DNA of 64,000 nucleotides. Origin: Streptomyces olivaceoviridis. Lineage in GTDB: Bacteria; Actinomycetota; Actinomycetes; Streptomycetales; Streptomycetaceae. The DNA lies in NCBI RefSeq assembly GCF_014650115.1, contig NZ_BMUI01000014.1:166321-230320 (forward strand), read 5' to 3'. The notes beneath the pieces were generated by a model that had not been told where the DNA came from, did not search any database, and saw nothing but the letters and a program-made list of their open reading frames with translations. This document shows, one piece after another, positions 25,505 through 34,614 of the stretch. Position numbers and translations under genes: made by a program. Each line of letters opens with the position of its first letter. The first letter of the stretch is position 1.

Positions 25505-26716
25505 TCACCAGGACACCGGGAGTTCGTGGACGCCGTAGACCGCCATCGCCGTCCGGAACGGGATCTCGTCCAGGGGGCGGTCGAGGCGCAGGCCGGGGAA
25601 GCGGCGGAAGAGCGCCGGGTAGGCCAGTTGCAGCTCCACCCGGGCGAGGTTCTGGCCGAGGCACTGGTGGGGACCGGAGCCGAAGGCCATGTGCCGCCGG
25701 GCCGACCGGTCGATGTCCAGCCGCTCCGGATGCTCGAAGACCTCCGGATCACGGTTGGCGGCGTCGTTGGCGAAGATGATCCCGTCGCCCGCCGCGATGC
25801 GTACGCCGCCGATCTCGATGTCCTCCAGGGCCACCCGGCGGCGTCCCATGTGGGCGACGGTGAGGTACCGGAGCATCTCCTCGACGGCGCCCTCGACCCG
25901 CTCGGGGGAGCCGTCGCGTACGGCGGCGAGCTGCTCGGGGTGCTGGAGGAAGGCGCAGGTGCCCAGGGCGATCATGTTGGCGGTGGTCTCGTGCCCGGCG
26001 ATCAGCAGCAGACGGGCCTCGTCGGCGCACTGCTCCCGGGTGCTGAGTCCGGTGGCGAACTGCTCGGCCGCCACCCGGCTGAGCAGGTCGTCGCCGGGGT
26101 GGTCCACCTTGTGCTCGATGAGGTCGCCGAGGTAGTCGATGAGCCGGCGGGACGCCTCCAGGGCTTCCTCGGGGGTGCTTCGGGTGTCGATGATGACGGC
26201 GCTGGCCCGCTGGAAGAAGTCGTGGTCGGTGTAGGGCACGCCGAGCAGTTCGCAGATGACCAGGGACGGCAGGGGCAGGGCGAAGTCGGCGACGAGGTCG
26301 GCGGGCGGGCCCTTGCGCTCCATGGCGTCGAGCAGATCATCGATGAGGCTCTGGACGCGCGGGGCGAGCCCGCGCGTGCGCTTGACGGTGAAATCGGCCG
26401 TGTAGACGCGGCGGCGGTCGGCGTGTTCGGGATCGTCCATGGCGATGAACGACCGGCTGTGGGCGCGCATCGCCCGGCTGCCGGCGCTGAGGGCGGGGTA
26501 ACCGGGGTGGCTGGTGTCGGCGCTGACGCGGCTGTCCCGCAACAGGGCGACCTGGTCGGCGTGCCGGGTGACCAGCCAGGCGGTCCCGTCCCACAGCGCG
26601 ACGCGCTGGACGGGGACGGTGGTCAGCAGACCGGTCACGGCGGGCGGCGGGTCGAACGGGCAGCCCGCGGTGCGCTCCGCGGGCCAGGACAGGGCGGTGG
26701 GGGAAGACTGTGGCAT
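25505..26716 (-). CDS. Cytochrome P450 (CYP105-like)
   Basis: 403 aa. I-helix AGHETTA, K-helix E-x-x-R in EEMLRYL, and heme loop FGSGPHQCLGQNLAR with the thiolate Cys. GAAGGA precedes the ATG at normal spacing. First gene of the P450-ferredoxin-reductase operon. The N terminus (TAGCPFDPPP) and C terminus (YGVHELPVSW) resemble those of the divergent P450 at 27771, suggesting common origin. The substrate is unknown, and no biosynthetic genes of a clear class lie beside it. Confidence 0.92.
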   Translation of the reverse strand: MPQSSPTALSWPAERTAGCPFDPPPAVTGLLTTVPVQRVALWDGTAWLVTRHADQVALLRDSRVSADTSHPGYPALSAGSRAMRAHSRSFIAMDDPEHADRRRVYTADFTVKRTRGLAPRVQSLIDDLLDAMERKGPPADLVADFALPLPSLVICELLGVPYTDHDFFQRASAVIIDTRSTPEEALEASRRLIDYLGDLIEHKVDHPGDDLLSRVAAEQFATGLSTREQCADEARLLLIAGHETTANMIALGTCAFLQHPEQLAAVRDGSPERVEGAVEEMLRYLTVAHMGRRRVALEDIEIGGVRIAAGDGIIFANDAANRDPEVFEHPERLDIDRSARRHMAFGSGPHQCLGQNLARVELQLAYPALFRRFPGLRLDRPLDEIPFRTAMAVYGVHELPVSW

Positions 26717-27770
26717 ACCTGATCCTTCGGACGGTTCGGCGTCGGGGCGTCAGGGCGTCGGCGCGAGGTGGGTGGGAGTGGGGGAGGGGAAGGCGGACGC
26801 GCGGTGCTCGGCTTCCGGCGCCTGCCTGCCGTGCCGGGAGCGAACCGAGACGCACGCTACGACGTGGACGCCTTTCCCGGAAGAGCAGATGTGTGTACGT
26901 CGCATGTTTTTTGTCAGCGGAGTGGTCCGTCACCTGGGGGCCGAGGGTATGTGCAGGGCGTGCCCGCGCCGGTCAGGACGGATGCGCGGCCCGAGGATGC
27001 CGGGTCACCGGAACGGCTGATTGTCGCCTTTCGGGTACGGGACGACTCGGCGGCTTGCAAGCATGTGTGGCGACCTGGCGGCGATACGTGTGAGCGCGTG
27101 CGTAGGTCCGCACATACCCCGGAACGCGACGCCCGTCCCGCCGACGAGACAGGGCGGAAGCGCGGCCGGCACGAGGGGCGCGACGGCAGGGCCGGTGCGG
27201 CAACCTGTCGAGAAACCCGCGCTGACCTGGGCCGTCATGGCCGGATACGGACGGGTGCCGTGCGGGGCGGTGCTACCATGCCTGCGTGTTCATCGAGGTT
27301 GACAGACTGTAGCCGCTTCGAAGGCGGCGTTCTCCGGGTGCGTGTTCACCGAGTGCGGTGAGCGCGCTGTACCGCGCGTCTTGGCGCGGGGCCGCTTCCG
27401 TGGGTGCCGTCACCCTCGTTCCGGACCGTGAGTGTGGCCGTCGGTCCTCTCATGGCTGTCGGTCCTCCCGTGGCCATCGGTCCTCTCGTGGAAGCCGCTC
27501 CCCCTCCGTACCGGGTCAGCCGCGCCGCGCGGTATCGGGTCACCTCACGGAACACGACCGGACTGGCACGCCGTGCGGTGCCCTGAGGGGCGTCTCTCAG
27601 CCTTCGAACCTGTTGTTCCGCGTGCGGGCCTGCCCCGGTCGGCTTCGGCTGCCGGAGGTGATCCTGCCTGCCCGCCCGCTGCGGTCCATCACGAGTCCCC
27701 ACGGGACCGGCGTCGGCCACCGCAGTCGGCCGCTTCCCCCAGCACACTCCGATCACGAGGAGAAACACCG
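26717..27770. other. 1.05-kb divergent intergenic region
   Basis: Separates two oppositely oriented P450 genes and must hold both promoters. It contains a TTGACA at 27299-27304 and the three-unit repeat at 27434-27487. I find no gene with a ribosome site and coding bias. Confidence 0.5.
27434..27487 (+). repeat. 18-bp direct repeat, three copies
   Basis: Three adjoining units of the form GTGGCCGTCGGTCCTCTC, with 2-4 differences each, about 285 bp upstream of the second P450. Read in frame they give a six-residue VAVGPL-type repeat, but no gene is evident. Confidence 0.7.
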
Positions 27771-28988
27771 GTGCCGCAGACCACCACTCCCGACTTTCCC
27801 CTGGACCGCGCTCCCGGCTGCCCTTTCGACCCACCGCCGTACTACGCCGCCCTGCGCGCGCGGGCCCCGCTCATCCGGGTACGGATCTGGGACGGACAGA
27901 CACCCTGGCTCGTCACCCGTTACGAGGACCAGCGCGCCGTGCTGGCCGACCCGCGCTTCAGTGCCGACCCGCGCAAACCCGGATTTCCCGCACCGACCGA
28001 GGGCTTCGCGGCCCAGGGCCGCGAGGAGGTGCGGGCCCTGAGCATGCAGGACGATCCGGAGCACGCGCGTCAACGCCGCATGCTCATCGGGCGCTTCACG
28101 GTCAAACAGATCACCGCGATGACTCCGCGGGTGGAGCAGATCATCGACGACCTGCTGGACCGGATGCAGGCCGCCGGGCCGCCGACCGACCTGGTCGAAG
28201 CCTTCGCGCTGCCCATGCCCTCCCTGGTCATCAGCGAACTGCTCGGCGTCCCCCGGCAGGACCACGCCCTCTTCCAGCGCGTGGCCGGCACGATGATCTC
28301 CCGGGAGAGCACCGTGCAGGAGTTCACCGCCGCCCGCGACGAACTCGCCGAGTTCCTCGGCGGCCTGATCCGGCGCAAGGACGCCGATCCGGGCGACGAC
28401 CTCCTCAGTTCCCTGGTCGTCACACGCCTGCGCACCGGCGAAATCACTCCCGCGCTCCTCGTCGAAACCGCGATAACGCTGCTGGTCGCGGGGCACGAGA
28501 CCACCACCAACCAGCTCGCCCTCGGAACACTGGTGCTGCTGCGCAACCCCGACCAGCTCGCCGTCGTCCGGGACAGCGACGACCCCGCCCGGGTGGCGTC
28601 GGCCGTCGAGGAACTGCTGCGCTACCTGTCCATCACCCAGAACGGGCTCTCCCGGGTCGCCACGGAAGACGTCGAGATCGCGGGCCGGCTCATACGCGCG
28701 GGCGAGGGCGTCATCGTGCCGAACGCCTCCGGCAACCGCGACGCGACCGTCTTCCACGACCCCGACCGGTTCGACATCGACAGGCCGGACGTACGCGGAC
28801 ACCTCGCGTTCGGCTACGGCGTCCACCAGTGCCTGGGGCAGAACCTGGCCCGCAAGGAACTCCAACTCGCCTACCCGGCCCTGTTGCGCCGCTTCCCCGG
28901 ACTGCGCACCACCCTCCCGGACGAGGACATCCGCTTCAAACACGACATGATCGCCTACGGCGTACACGAACTGCCCGTCACCTGGTGA
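27771..28988 (+). CDS. Cytochrome P450 (second copy)
   Basis: 405 aa. I-helix AGHETTTN, EELLRYL, and heme loop FGYGVHQCLGQNLAR. The GTG start follows ACGAGGAGA by 6-7 bp. Clearly related to the P450 at 25505 along its length, but has no own ferredoxin or reductase gene, so it probably borrows theirs. A TTA-containing esterase gene follows in the same direction after 122 bp. Likely a tailoring or degradative hydroxylase; substrate unknown. Confidence 0.92.
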   Translation: MPQTTTPDFPLDRAPGCPFDPPPYYAALRARAPLIRVRIWDGQTPWLVTRYEDQRAVLADPRFSADPRKPGFPAPTEGFAAQGREEVRALSMQDDPEHARQRRMLIGRFTVKQITAMTPRVEQIIDDLLDRMQAAGPPTDLVEAFALPMPSLVISELLGVPRQDHALFQRVAGTMISRESTVQEFTAARDELAEFLGGLIRRKDADPGDDLLSSLVVTRLRTGEITPALLVETAITLLVAGHETTTNQLALGTLVLLRNPDQLAVVRDSDDPARVASAVEELLRYLSITQNGLSRVATEDVEIAGRLIRAGEGVIVPNASGNRDATVFHDPDRFDIDRPDVRGHLAFGYGVHQCLGQNLARKELQLAYPALLRRFPGLRTTLPDEDIRFKHDMIAYGVHELPVTW

Positions 28989-29110
28989 CCTGGACCTACC
29001 CGCCGCCTGCGCGCCCCCGCCACCTACCTGCTCCTCGCCCCCGCCCGGCTCCGCCGCCCGCGCACCCGGCACGTACCGACGCACAGCCCACACCCGCACG
29101 GAAAGAACCC

Positions 29111-30184
29111 ATGAACACCTGCCCCATACCGGCCGACCACCCGCGGCAGACCCCCGCGACTCCCCCACGGACCACCGGCCCAGCCGCTCCGGCGCACCAG
29201 GAAGACCGGCCCGCTCCCGTGCCGTTCGACCCGGAAGCGGCAACCGTCCTGGAGGGGCTGGGCGACCTGCGCGGCGTCGAGCCGTCGTCGCCCGCGGACG
29301 TGCCGCGGTGGCGCGCGTACCTCGCCGAGACCGCCCCCGATCCCACACTGGAGGAACTGCGCGACGGCGGGAGCTTCGAGGTGGTGGAGCGTACGGTGCC
29401 GGGACCCGACGGGGCGCCCGACGTCCCGCTGCTGATCGCCCGCCCGGCGGGGCTGTCCGACGCCGCACCCGTCGTCTACCACTTACACGGCGGCGGCATG
29501 ATCAGCGGGACCAGCCGCACCGGCATGCCCGGCATCCTGCGCGAGTGGGCCGCACCCCTCGGGCTCGTCGTGGTCTCCGCCGACTACCGTCTGGCCCCCG
29601 AGCACCCGTACCCGGCGGGCGTCGAGGACTGCTACGCGGGCCTGGTGTGGGTGGCACGACACGCCGCGGAGATCGGCGGTGACCCGGAGCGGATCGTGGT
29701 GGCGGGCGGCAGCGCGGGCGGCGGGCTGACCGCGGCCGTCGCGCTCATGGCGCGCGACCGGGGCGGACCACGCCTCGCCGGCCAACTGGCCATGTGCCCC
29801 ATGCTCGACGACCGCAACAACACCCCCTCCGCCCGGCAGATGGCCGGCCACGGCGTATGGGACCGGCGCGCCAACGAGGCCGGCTGGACGTCGCTGCTCG
29901 GCGAGGCCCGAGGCACCGACCGGGTCCCGCCGTACGCGGCACCCGCCCGCGCCAGCGACCTGTCCGGCCTGCCACCGGCCTACATCGACGCCGGTGCCGC
30001 CGAGACCTACCGCGACGAGGACATCACCTACGCCTCCCGCATCTGGCAAGCCGGGGGCGACGCCGAACTCCACGTCTGGTCGGGCGGATTCCACGGCTCC
30101 GACCAGATCGCACCCGACACCGCCGTCGCACGCGACGCCCGCGAGGCCCGCGTCCGCTGGCTACGCCGCATCCTCAACCGGTGA
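29111..30184 (+). CDS. HSL-family alpha/beta-hydrolase (esterase)
   Basis: 357 aa. Oxyanion HGGG (residues 126-129), nucleophile Ser in VAGGSAGGG near 199, Asp in the YIDAGAAETYRDE region and His in GGFHGSD: the hormone-sensitive-lipase type. The first 40 residues are a Pro/Ala-rich tail of no known domain. A TTA codon at 29483-29485, directly before the HGGG motif, implies bldA control. Likely hydrolyses a small ester or lactone, possibly together with the upstream P450. Confidence 0.87.
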   Translation: MNTCPIPADHPRQTPATPPRTTGPAAPAHQEDRPAPVPFDPEAATVLEGLGDLRGVEPSSPADVPRWRAYLAETAPDPTLEELRDGGSFEVVERTVPGPDGAPDVPLLIARPAGLSDAAPVVYHLHGGGMISGTSRTGMPGILREWAAPLGLVVVSADYRLAPEHPYPAGVEDCYAGLVWVARHAAEIGGDPERIVVAGGSAGGGLTAAVALMARDRGGPRLAGQLAMCPMLDDRNNTPSARQMAGHGVWDRRANEAGWTSLLGEARGTDRVPPYAAPARASDLSGLPPAYIDAGAAETYRDEDITYASRIWQAGGDAELHVWSGGFHGSDQIAPDTAVARDAREARVRWLRRILNR

Positions 30185-30194
30185 GCTGACAGAT

Positions 30195-30271
30195 CCACCG
30201 TCTCCGCGGATCCGTGGCGAGTACGGCCGGCCATCGCGTCGCCTGGCGTGATGTTTTTGCGGAGACGGTGG
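30195..30271. repeat. 13-bp inverted repeat with T-run
   Basis: CCACCGTCTCCGC (30195-30207) and GCGGAGACGGTGG (30259-30271) enclose 51 bp, with TTTTT directly before the right arm. It follows the esterase stop by 10 bp. It may be a terminator or a structured RNA element marking the border to the less GC-rich lanthipeptide-like locus. Confidence 0.55.
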
Positions 30272-30510
30272 ACTGCTCCGGTGTGACGGCCCGGCGCCGG
30301 CTGCGGGACCGGACCGGGGCCGGCGTGTGGCCCGCCCGCCGCCCTGCTCGGCGAGTTGCGCTGCCAACCGCTTCGAGTTGTGATAGTCGGCGCAGCGCCG
30401 CACACTGGCTGTGAGGAACGCGCACACGCCCCTCCCACCACCCCTTACGGGTACCGGCGGACAGGCGGCGAACTCCTCTTTTCCTTCCCCCGCTACAGGA
30501 GGAGGCAGAC

Positions 30511-31029
30511 ATGTCCGAGCACCTGCCTTCAGATGCCAGTGGTCATTCCGAGAGCAGCCGGAGCCCCGGGGGAGCCCCCTACCCGCACCCGCTGATCGAA
30601 CGCCTGGAGCAAGCGGGTGCGCTGGGCAAGCATGTAACCACTGTCGTGGGCTTCCTGGGGAAGACGCAGAACGGCAAGGCTCGCATCTACCTCGACCTGT
30701 CCTTGACGACCTACTGCGAGGTACCCGCAGACGCCATCGTGATGGTGGCGCCCGTGGACGACGCCGACGACACCAGCCCTCAACTGATCTGGCTGGAGAG
30801 CACAGCGCAGGTGCGACTCGTCAACACGGCCGAGATCTCGGCGGAGGCCCAGTACATAAGCGGGGGAATCCGGGACCGCTACTTCGAATCGGCGCTGCGG
30901 CTGACCACTGCCCTCACCAACCGCGGTGATGTCACTGCACTACGGGATTCCGGGACCGTCTGGTGTCGGCCCATCAGGACACTTGAGGGACCCTGTGAAA
31001 CACGCAATATCTTCTGCCCGCCGCGGTAA
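30511..31029 (+). CDS. Probable lanthipeptide precursor with very long leader
   Basis: 172 aa. The C terminus holds three evenly built S/T-x4-C motifs: Ser147-GTVW-Cys152, Thr157-LEGP-Cys162 and Thr164-RNIF-Cys169, ending CPPR. This is what a core peptide forming three lanthionine/methyllanthionine rings would look like. Residues 1-145 would be leader and include a folded-looking strand-rich part (VVGFLGKTQNGKARIYLDLS), much longer than usual leaders. AGGAGGAGG just before the ATG is an excellent ribosome site. The kinase gene begins 10 bp later and the HopA1-LanC gene follows, the enzyme set for dehydration and cyclisation. No protease or exporter gene is near. Alternative: an accessory protein with chance Cys spacing. 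Confidence 0.6.
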   Translation: MSEHLPSDASGHSESSRSPGGAPYPHPLIERLEQAGALGKHVTTVVGFLGKTQNGKARIYLDLSLTTYCEVPADAIVMVAPVDDADDTSPQLIWLESTAQVRLVNTAEISAEAQYISGGIRDRYFESALRLTTALTNRGDVTALRDSGTVWCRPIRTLEGPCETRNIFCPPR

Positions 31030-31038
31030 CCGCTGAGC

Positions 31039-32124
31039 ATGTCCAGCCGCAGTGGTCAGCCAGTTGGGATCGATGAGATAGTCCCCTTCCTCATCAAGCA
31101 TGGTGTGGTTTCTCCGTATGACGTGGTGGTGGGAGACCTGACAGTCGCGGCAGTCTCACGAAGGAACCAGGGGTTCCGTGTGACTCGCCTGGACGGAGAA
31201 GGCGTTTACGTCAAGCAACCGAACCGAACCGGGGATGGCGCCGTAGGCGTGCACGACGAGGCGGCCTTCTACGGAGCGTACGGCGGCTCTGACACCGGAA
31301 TCAGTCTCGGCCTGCCGGAACTGCTGCTTTACGACGGAGAGGTACCCCTGCTCGCAACCCGGCTGCTGCCTCGATGCCAGACGCTGGATCAGTACTCGAC
31401 ATCCTTCCCGGTTCCCCTTCTCCCCGTTCCTGCGTTCCGGCGACTAGGCCAGTGCTTGGGGGAGGTGCACACGAAACTCACTCCCCACACCGTTCAAGGC
31501 GGTGGCGCGGGCGTGCCATGGGTATTTCGAGCGGTCAGGCCCGACCCGAGCGCTTTGGCTACCGCTTCTCCTGCCGATCTCTCCGCATTGCACATTCTGC
31601 AATCGTCACCGCCGATATCTGAAGGTATCGGCAACCTCTCGGGCGAGTGGCGCACAGACTCCGTCATCCACGGAGACATCCGAGCGGACAACGTTCTCAT
31701 AGAGGAGCCAAGTGACCGCAGCCCGTGCCTGCACCTGATCGACTGGGAACTGGTGCGCCCGGGAGACGCTCGCTGGGATCTGGCGTGTGCCGTACAGGAA
31801 GTACTCCTGCTGTGGGTGGGGTCATCCGTGCGAAAGGCAAGTGAGAACGGGATGCCGGGATCAACGCCTTTGGCTATGTATCAAGCGGCCGTACGAGCCA
31901 TATGGACGGGATACCTGGAGAGCAGTCACCGCTCCGCTCGCTGGGCGCGGGCAACAGCGCCCCACATCGCGCAATTCGCCGCCGCCCGTATGGTGCAGAC
32001 CGCCCTGGAGATGACCAGCAAGGCGGCGGAACTGTCCGCTGCGAGCGTGCTGCTCATGCAGGTGAGTGCCAACATACTCGCCGCTCCCGATCGCGCCGCG
32101 GCCGATCTGCTGGCCCTTGTATGA
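31039..32124 (+). CDS. APH-fold kinase of a class V-like lanthipeptide system
   Basis: 361 aa, aminoglycoside/homoserine-phosphotransferase fold. Nucleotide Lys in GVYVKQP, catalytic loop VIHGDIRADNVLI with Asp213 and Asn218, and metal-binding Asp235 in LIDWE. In class V lanthipeptides and thioamitides an APH-like kinase works with a HopA1 protein to phosphorylate and eliminate Ser/Thr. The next gene encodes just such a HopA1 domain. It lies 10 bp from the precursor-like gene and 13 bp from the next, a tight operon. An antibiotic-resistance kinase is the alternative, but context argues against it. Confidence 0.75.
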   Translation: MSSRSGQPVGIDEIVPFLIKHGVVSPYDVVVGDLTVAAVSRRNQGFRVTRLDGEGVYVKQPNRTGDGAVGVHDEAAFYGAYGGSDTGISLGLPELLLYDGEVPLLATRLLPRCQTLDQYSTSFPVPLLPVPAFRRLGQCLGEVHTKLTPHTVQGGGAGVPWVFRAVRPDPSALATASPADLSALHILQSSPPISEGIGNLSGEWRTDSVIHGDIRADNVLIEEPSDRSPCLHLIDWELVRPGDARWDLACAVQEVLLLWVGSSVRKASENGMPGSTPLAMYQAAVRAIWTGYLESSHRSARWARATAPHIAQFAAARMVQTALEMTSKAAELSAASVLLMQVSANILAAPDRAAADLLALV

Positions 32125-32137
32125 GGTGGAGGTGTCG

Positions 32138-34426
32138 ATGCATCCCGACCTGGTATGGATCGCCGACGCTGTCACCATACACGGCACCGAATCGTTGTCG
32201 ATCTCTGGCGTCACCTACGCGACCAGGTCATCATCGGGCGGCTCGTATCCCTCTGTCGTCGCTGAATTCCTCTACAGGCATTGCTATGTGCGACCCAGTC
32301 CGGTACTCGGTCGCACCGATGCGTTCGCAGAGCGGCAGTTCCAGACGGATCTCTGCGCCTCCATCCCGGCTGACAGCACATGGGAGGGAGGATGGAAACT
32401 GGGGTCGCCTGTCGAGGAGAAGGGGGCGGCAGTACGACGTCATGGCGTCGACTTCTTCGCCCCATGGGCCCAGATCCAAGGATATCGCCGTATGGCCAGG
32501 CCCATGGCAGGTGAACCCTGTCGGGTCCGTGTGCCGGCCGCCTGGCAGAACCTCTCGCCGGGGTATGTTTTAGCGACGCGTGACAGTGAGCACGAGTGCG
32601 AGACCGATGAAGAAGGTGTGCGCGTACGTGTGTACTGGCACTTGACACCGCAAGCGGCACCCGGCTTCCTCGGCTCATGCTTCCGGTTTCTGGGTGCGGA
32701 AGACGTGTCATTCCAAGTGAAAGTACTCAGCAGTCGGCGGTCTTATGGGCGAGCCGACGCCGGTGTGCTCTATATGGACAAGTCGGCCTTCCATCGAGCG
32801 CGGCATGCTGTGCGGCGAGTCTACGAGGAGGTTTCTCCAGGGCTCCGGGACAGCGTGCCCATGTTCACCAAGCAGCTGCTTCCTGGTCTGTCGGTGGCGG
32901 AAGATCCCGCTACCGGTCTCAGCTTCGGTCAGGATCGATGCCTGACCGTGGCCGAGGCCCTGTGCCATTCCTACCTGACCGACTCGGAAACTCGCACGAA
33001 CTCCCGACAATCGGCAATCGTCTCCGCTTTCCGTCGCCGAGGGATCGATCCCTGCAAGCCCTACCTGTCCGGATCGGTTCCCGAGTCGTACTCGCTGCCC
33101 AGGGCAGAGGGAAATGCCCGACAAGGCTCCTGCTGTGACGACCGTGACGACCATGGGTCCATGCGCGGACTGCCCAGGCCATGCTCCCACGAGGACACGG
33201 AGTCATTGTTGCTCTCCGCTGCCTTGCGCATCGGCCAAGACGTGCAGGACCGCGCGTATTGGGACGCTCCAGGGACGGCCTGCAACTGGCTGGGCCGTGC
33301 CACCTTCGCACGGCCCGGCCAGTCGCAGGCCACTGATCCGACAGTCGAAGCGCTGGGCCCGGATCTGTACGGCGGAGCCAGTGGAGTCGCCGTATTTCTT
33401 GCGGAGCTGTCGACGGTGACCGGCTCCCGCGGTTTCGGGAAAACGGCTCTCGGGGCGGTGGAGTGTGCTGTACGGCAGACGAGACAGCGCCTGGAACTGG
33501 ACGGCAACTGGGGAGAAGGTTTGTATTCGGGCGCCGCGGGTGTTTTGCTTGCCGCGGCGCGTGTGGCACGTGTAACGGGCTGCGGGGTAAGTCGAAACAT
33601 CGATCGACTGCTCCCCATGGTCTATGAACTGACCGAAGGTGATCCGCTTTCAGATGATCTGATGATCGGGCGGGGCGGCACCGTGGTCGGCCTCCTGCAC
33701 CTGGGCGAGCTGTCGGGACGAACGGACATCACCGAGCGCGCCGTGCATATGGGGATGAAGCTGCGCGACCGCGTCATGGATACGTTGGCGCGATCAGCCG
33801 GCTCACCGACTATGACCGGTTTGTCCCATGGTGCATCGGGTCTTGCCCTGGCTCTCCTTGAGCTGCACGCCAGGCGCGGAGATCCCGAGTCCGCCGAAGT
33901 AGCTCGGCAGTTGCTGCGGTCGGAAGACGTGCTCTTTGACGAAAGATCGCGCAACTGGCCGGATCTGCGACCCGAGATCTCGGATCAGGAACGGGAAGAT
34001 CCGTCCTGCATGGTGGCCTGGTGTCATGGAGCGCCAGGCATGGCCATGGCCCGGATCCAAGCGAGCTGTCTGGACCCGGACTTCGCACAGCAGTATCGCC
34101 GTCGAGTCCACGGGGCTCTGGAGACCACACGTGCCGCATTGCGCGTCTCGCTCGCGGACGAGAAGTATGACGTCAGTCTCTGCCACGGGCTGTCAGGGCT
34201 CATAGCCGCCCTGTGGGCCGGCGGACTGACGTTCTCCACGGAGAGATACAAAGTCGCCGCCTTGGATGCGGCATGCCGTGTGGCTCGGGAAGAGGACAAG
34301 TGGCAGTCAGGTATCACCTGCGGGGGGCCGAATCCTTCCCTCATGGTGGGCACGTCCGGGCTCGGCCACACTTTTCTGCGTCTTCGCGAACCAAGGGGAA
34401 CCCACTCGTCGCTCATCGTGGGATAG
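32138..34426 (+). CDS. HopA1-LanC fusion: putative lanthipeptide lyase-cyclase
   Basis: 762 aa. The N-terminal part (about 30-300) matches the HopA1 effector-like family: FLYRHCYVRPSP, VRVYWHLTP, SVPMFTKQLLPGLSVAEDP and SFGQDRCLTVAEAL are its typical stations. The C-terminal part (about 345-760) is a LanC-like alpha-toroid with GLSHGASGLALALLE, and zinc ligands Cys629 (AWCHGAPG) and Cys682-His683 (LCHGLSG). All three zinc residues are present, so cyclisation should be functional. ATG at 32138 has GGTGGAGG upstream. A TTA codon at 32570-32572 predicts bldA dependence. In described class V systems these activities are separate proteins, so the fusion is notable. Base composition is less GC-rich than neighbours, suggesting transfer. 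Confidence 0.8.
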   Translation: MHPDLVWIADAVTIHGTESLSISGVTYATRSSSGGSYPSVVAEFLYRHCYVRPSPVLGRTDAFAERQFQTDLCASIPADSTWEGGWKLGSPVEEKGAAVRRHGVDFFAPWAQIQGYRRMARPMAGEPCRVRVPAAWQNLSPGYVLATRDSEHECETDEEGVRVRVYWHLTPQAAPGFLGSCFRFLGAEDVSFQVKVLSSRRSYGRADAGVLYMDKSAFHRARHAVRRVYEEVSPGLRDSVPMFTKQLLPGLSVAEDPATGLSFGQDRCLTVAEALCHSYLTDSETRTNSRQSAIVSAFRRRGIDPCKPYLSGSVPESYSLPRAEGNARQGSCCDDRDDHGSMRGLPRPCSHEDTESLLLSAALRIGQDVQDRAYWDAPGTACNWLGRATFARPGQSQATDPTVEALGPDLYGGASGVAVFLAELSTVTGSRGFGKTALGAVECAVRQTRQRLELDGNWGEGLYSGAAGVLLAAARVARVTGCGVSRNIDRLLPMVYELTEGDPLSDDLMIGRGGTVVGLLHLGELSGRTDITERAVHMGMKLRDRVMDTLARSAGSPTMTGLSHGASGLALALLELHARRGDPESAEVARQLLRSEDVLFDERSRNWPDLRPEISDQEREDPSCMVAWCHGAPGMAMARIQASCLDPDFAQQYRRRVHGALETTRAALRVSLADEKYDVSLCHGLSGLIAALWAGGLTFSTERYKVAALDAACRVAREEDKWQSGITCGGPNPSLMVGTSGLGHTFLRLREPRGTHSSLIVG

Positions 34427-34614
34427 CGGGGTCGGACGCGTTCCGCGGGCGGGGAGCACCCGCCGTCACCGTTCCGGGCCCGGGTCGAGGTCCGGGCGGC
34501 CGAGGCGGGCCAGAGCGCCGGACGGCACCGGGAGGAGAGACGGCCCGGACTCCGGCTCCGCGAGCGACCGGTGGGTTCGACGGCCACGCGCGTCCCGGAT
34601 CTCCGGCCGAACCC

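Noticed and set aside
27434..27487. CRISPR array
   Set aside because: Units are 18 bp, directly adjoining without spacers, and only three.
31039..32124. The APH-fold protein as an aminoglycoside resistance enzyme
   Set aside because: It sits in a tight operon with a HopA1-LanC gene and a precursor-like gene, the setting of lanthipeptide kinases.
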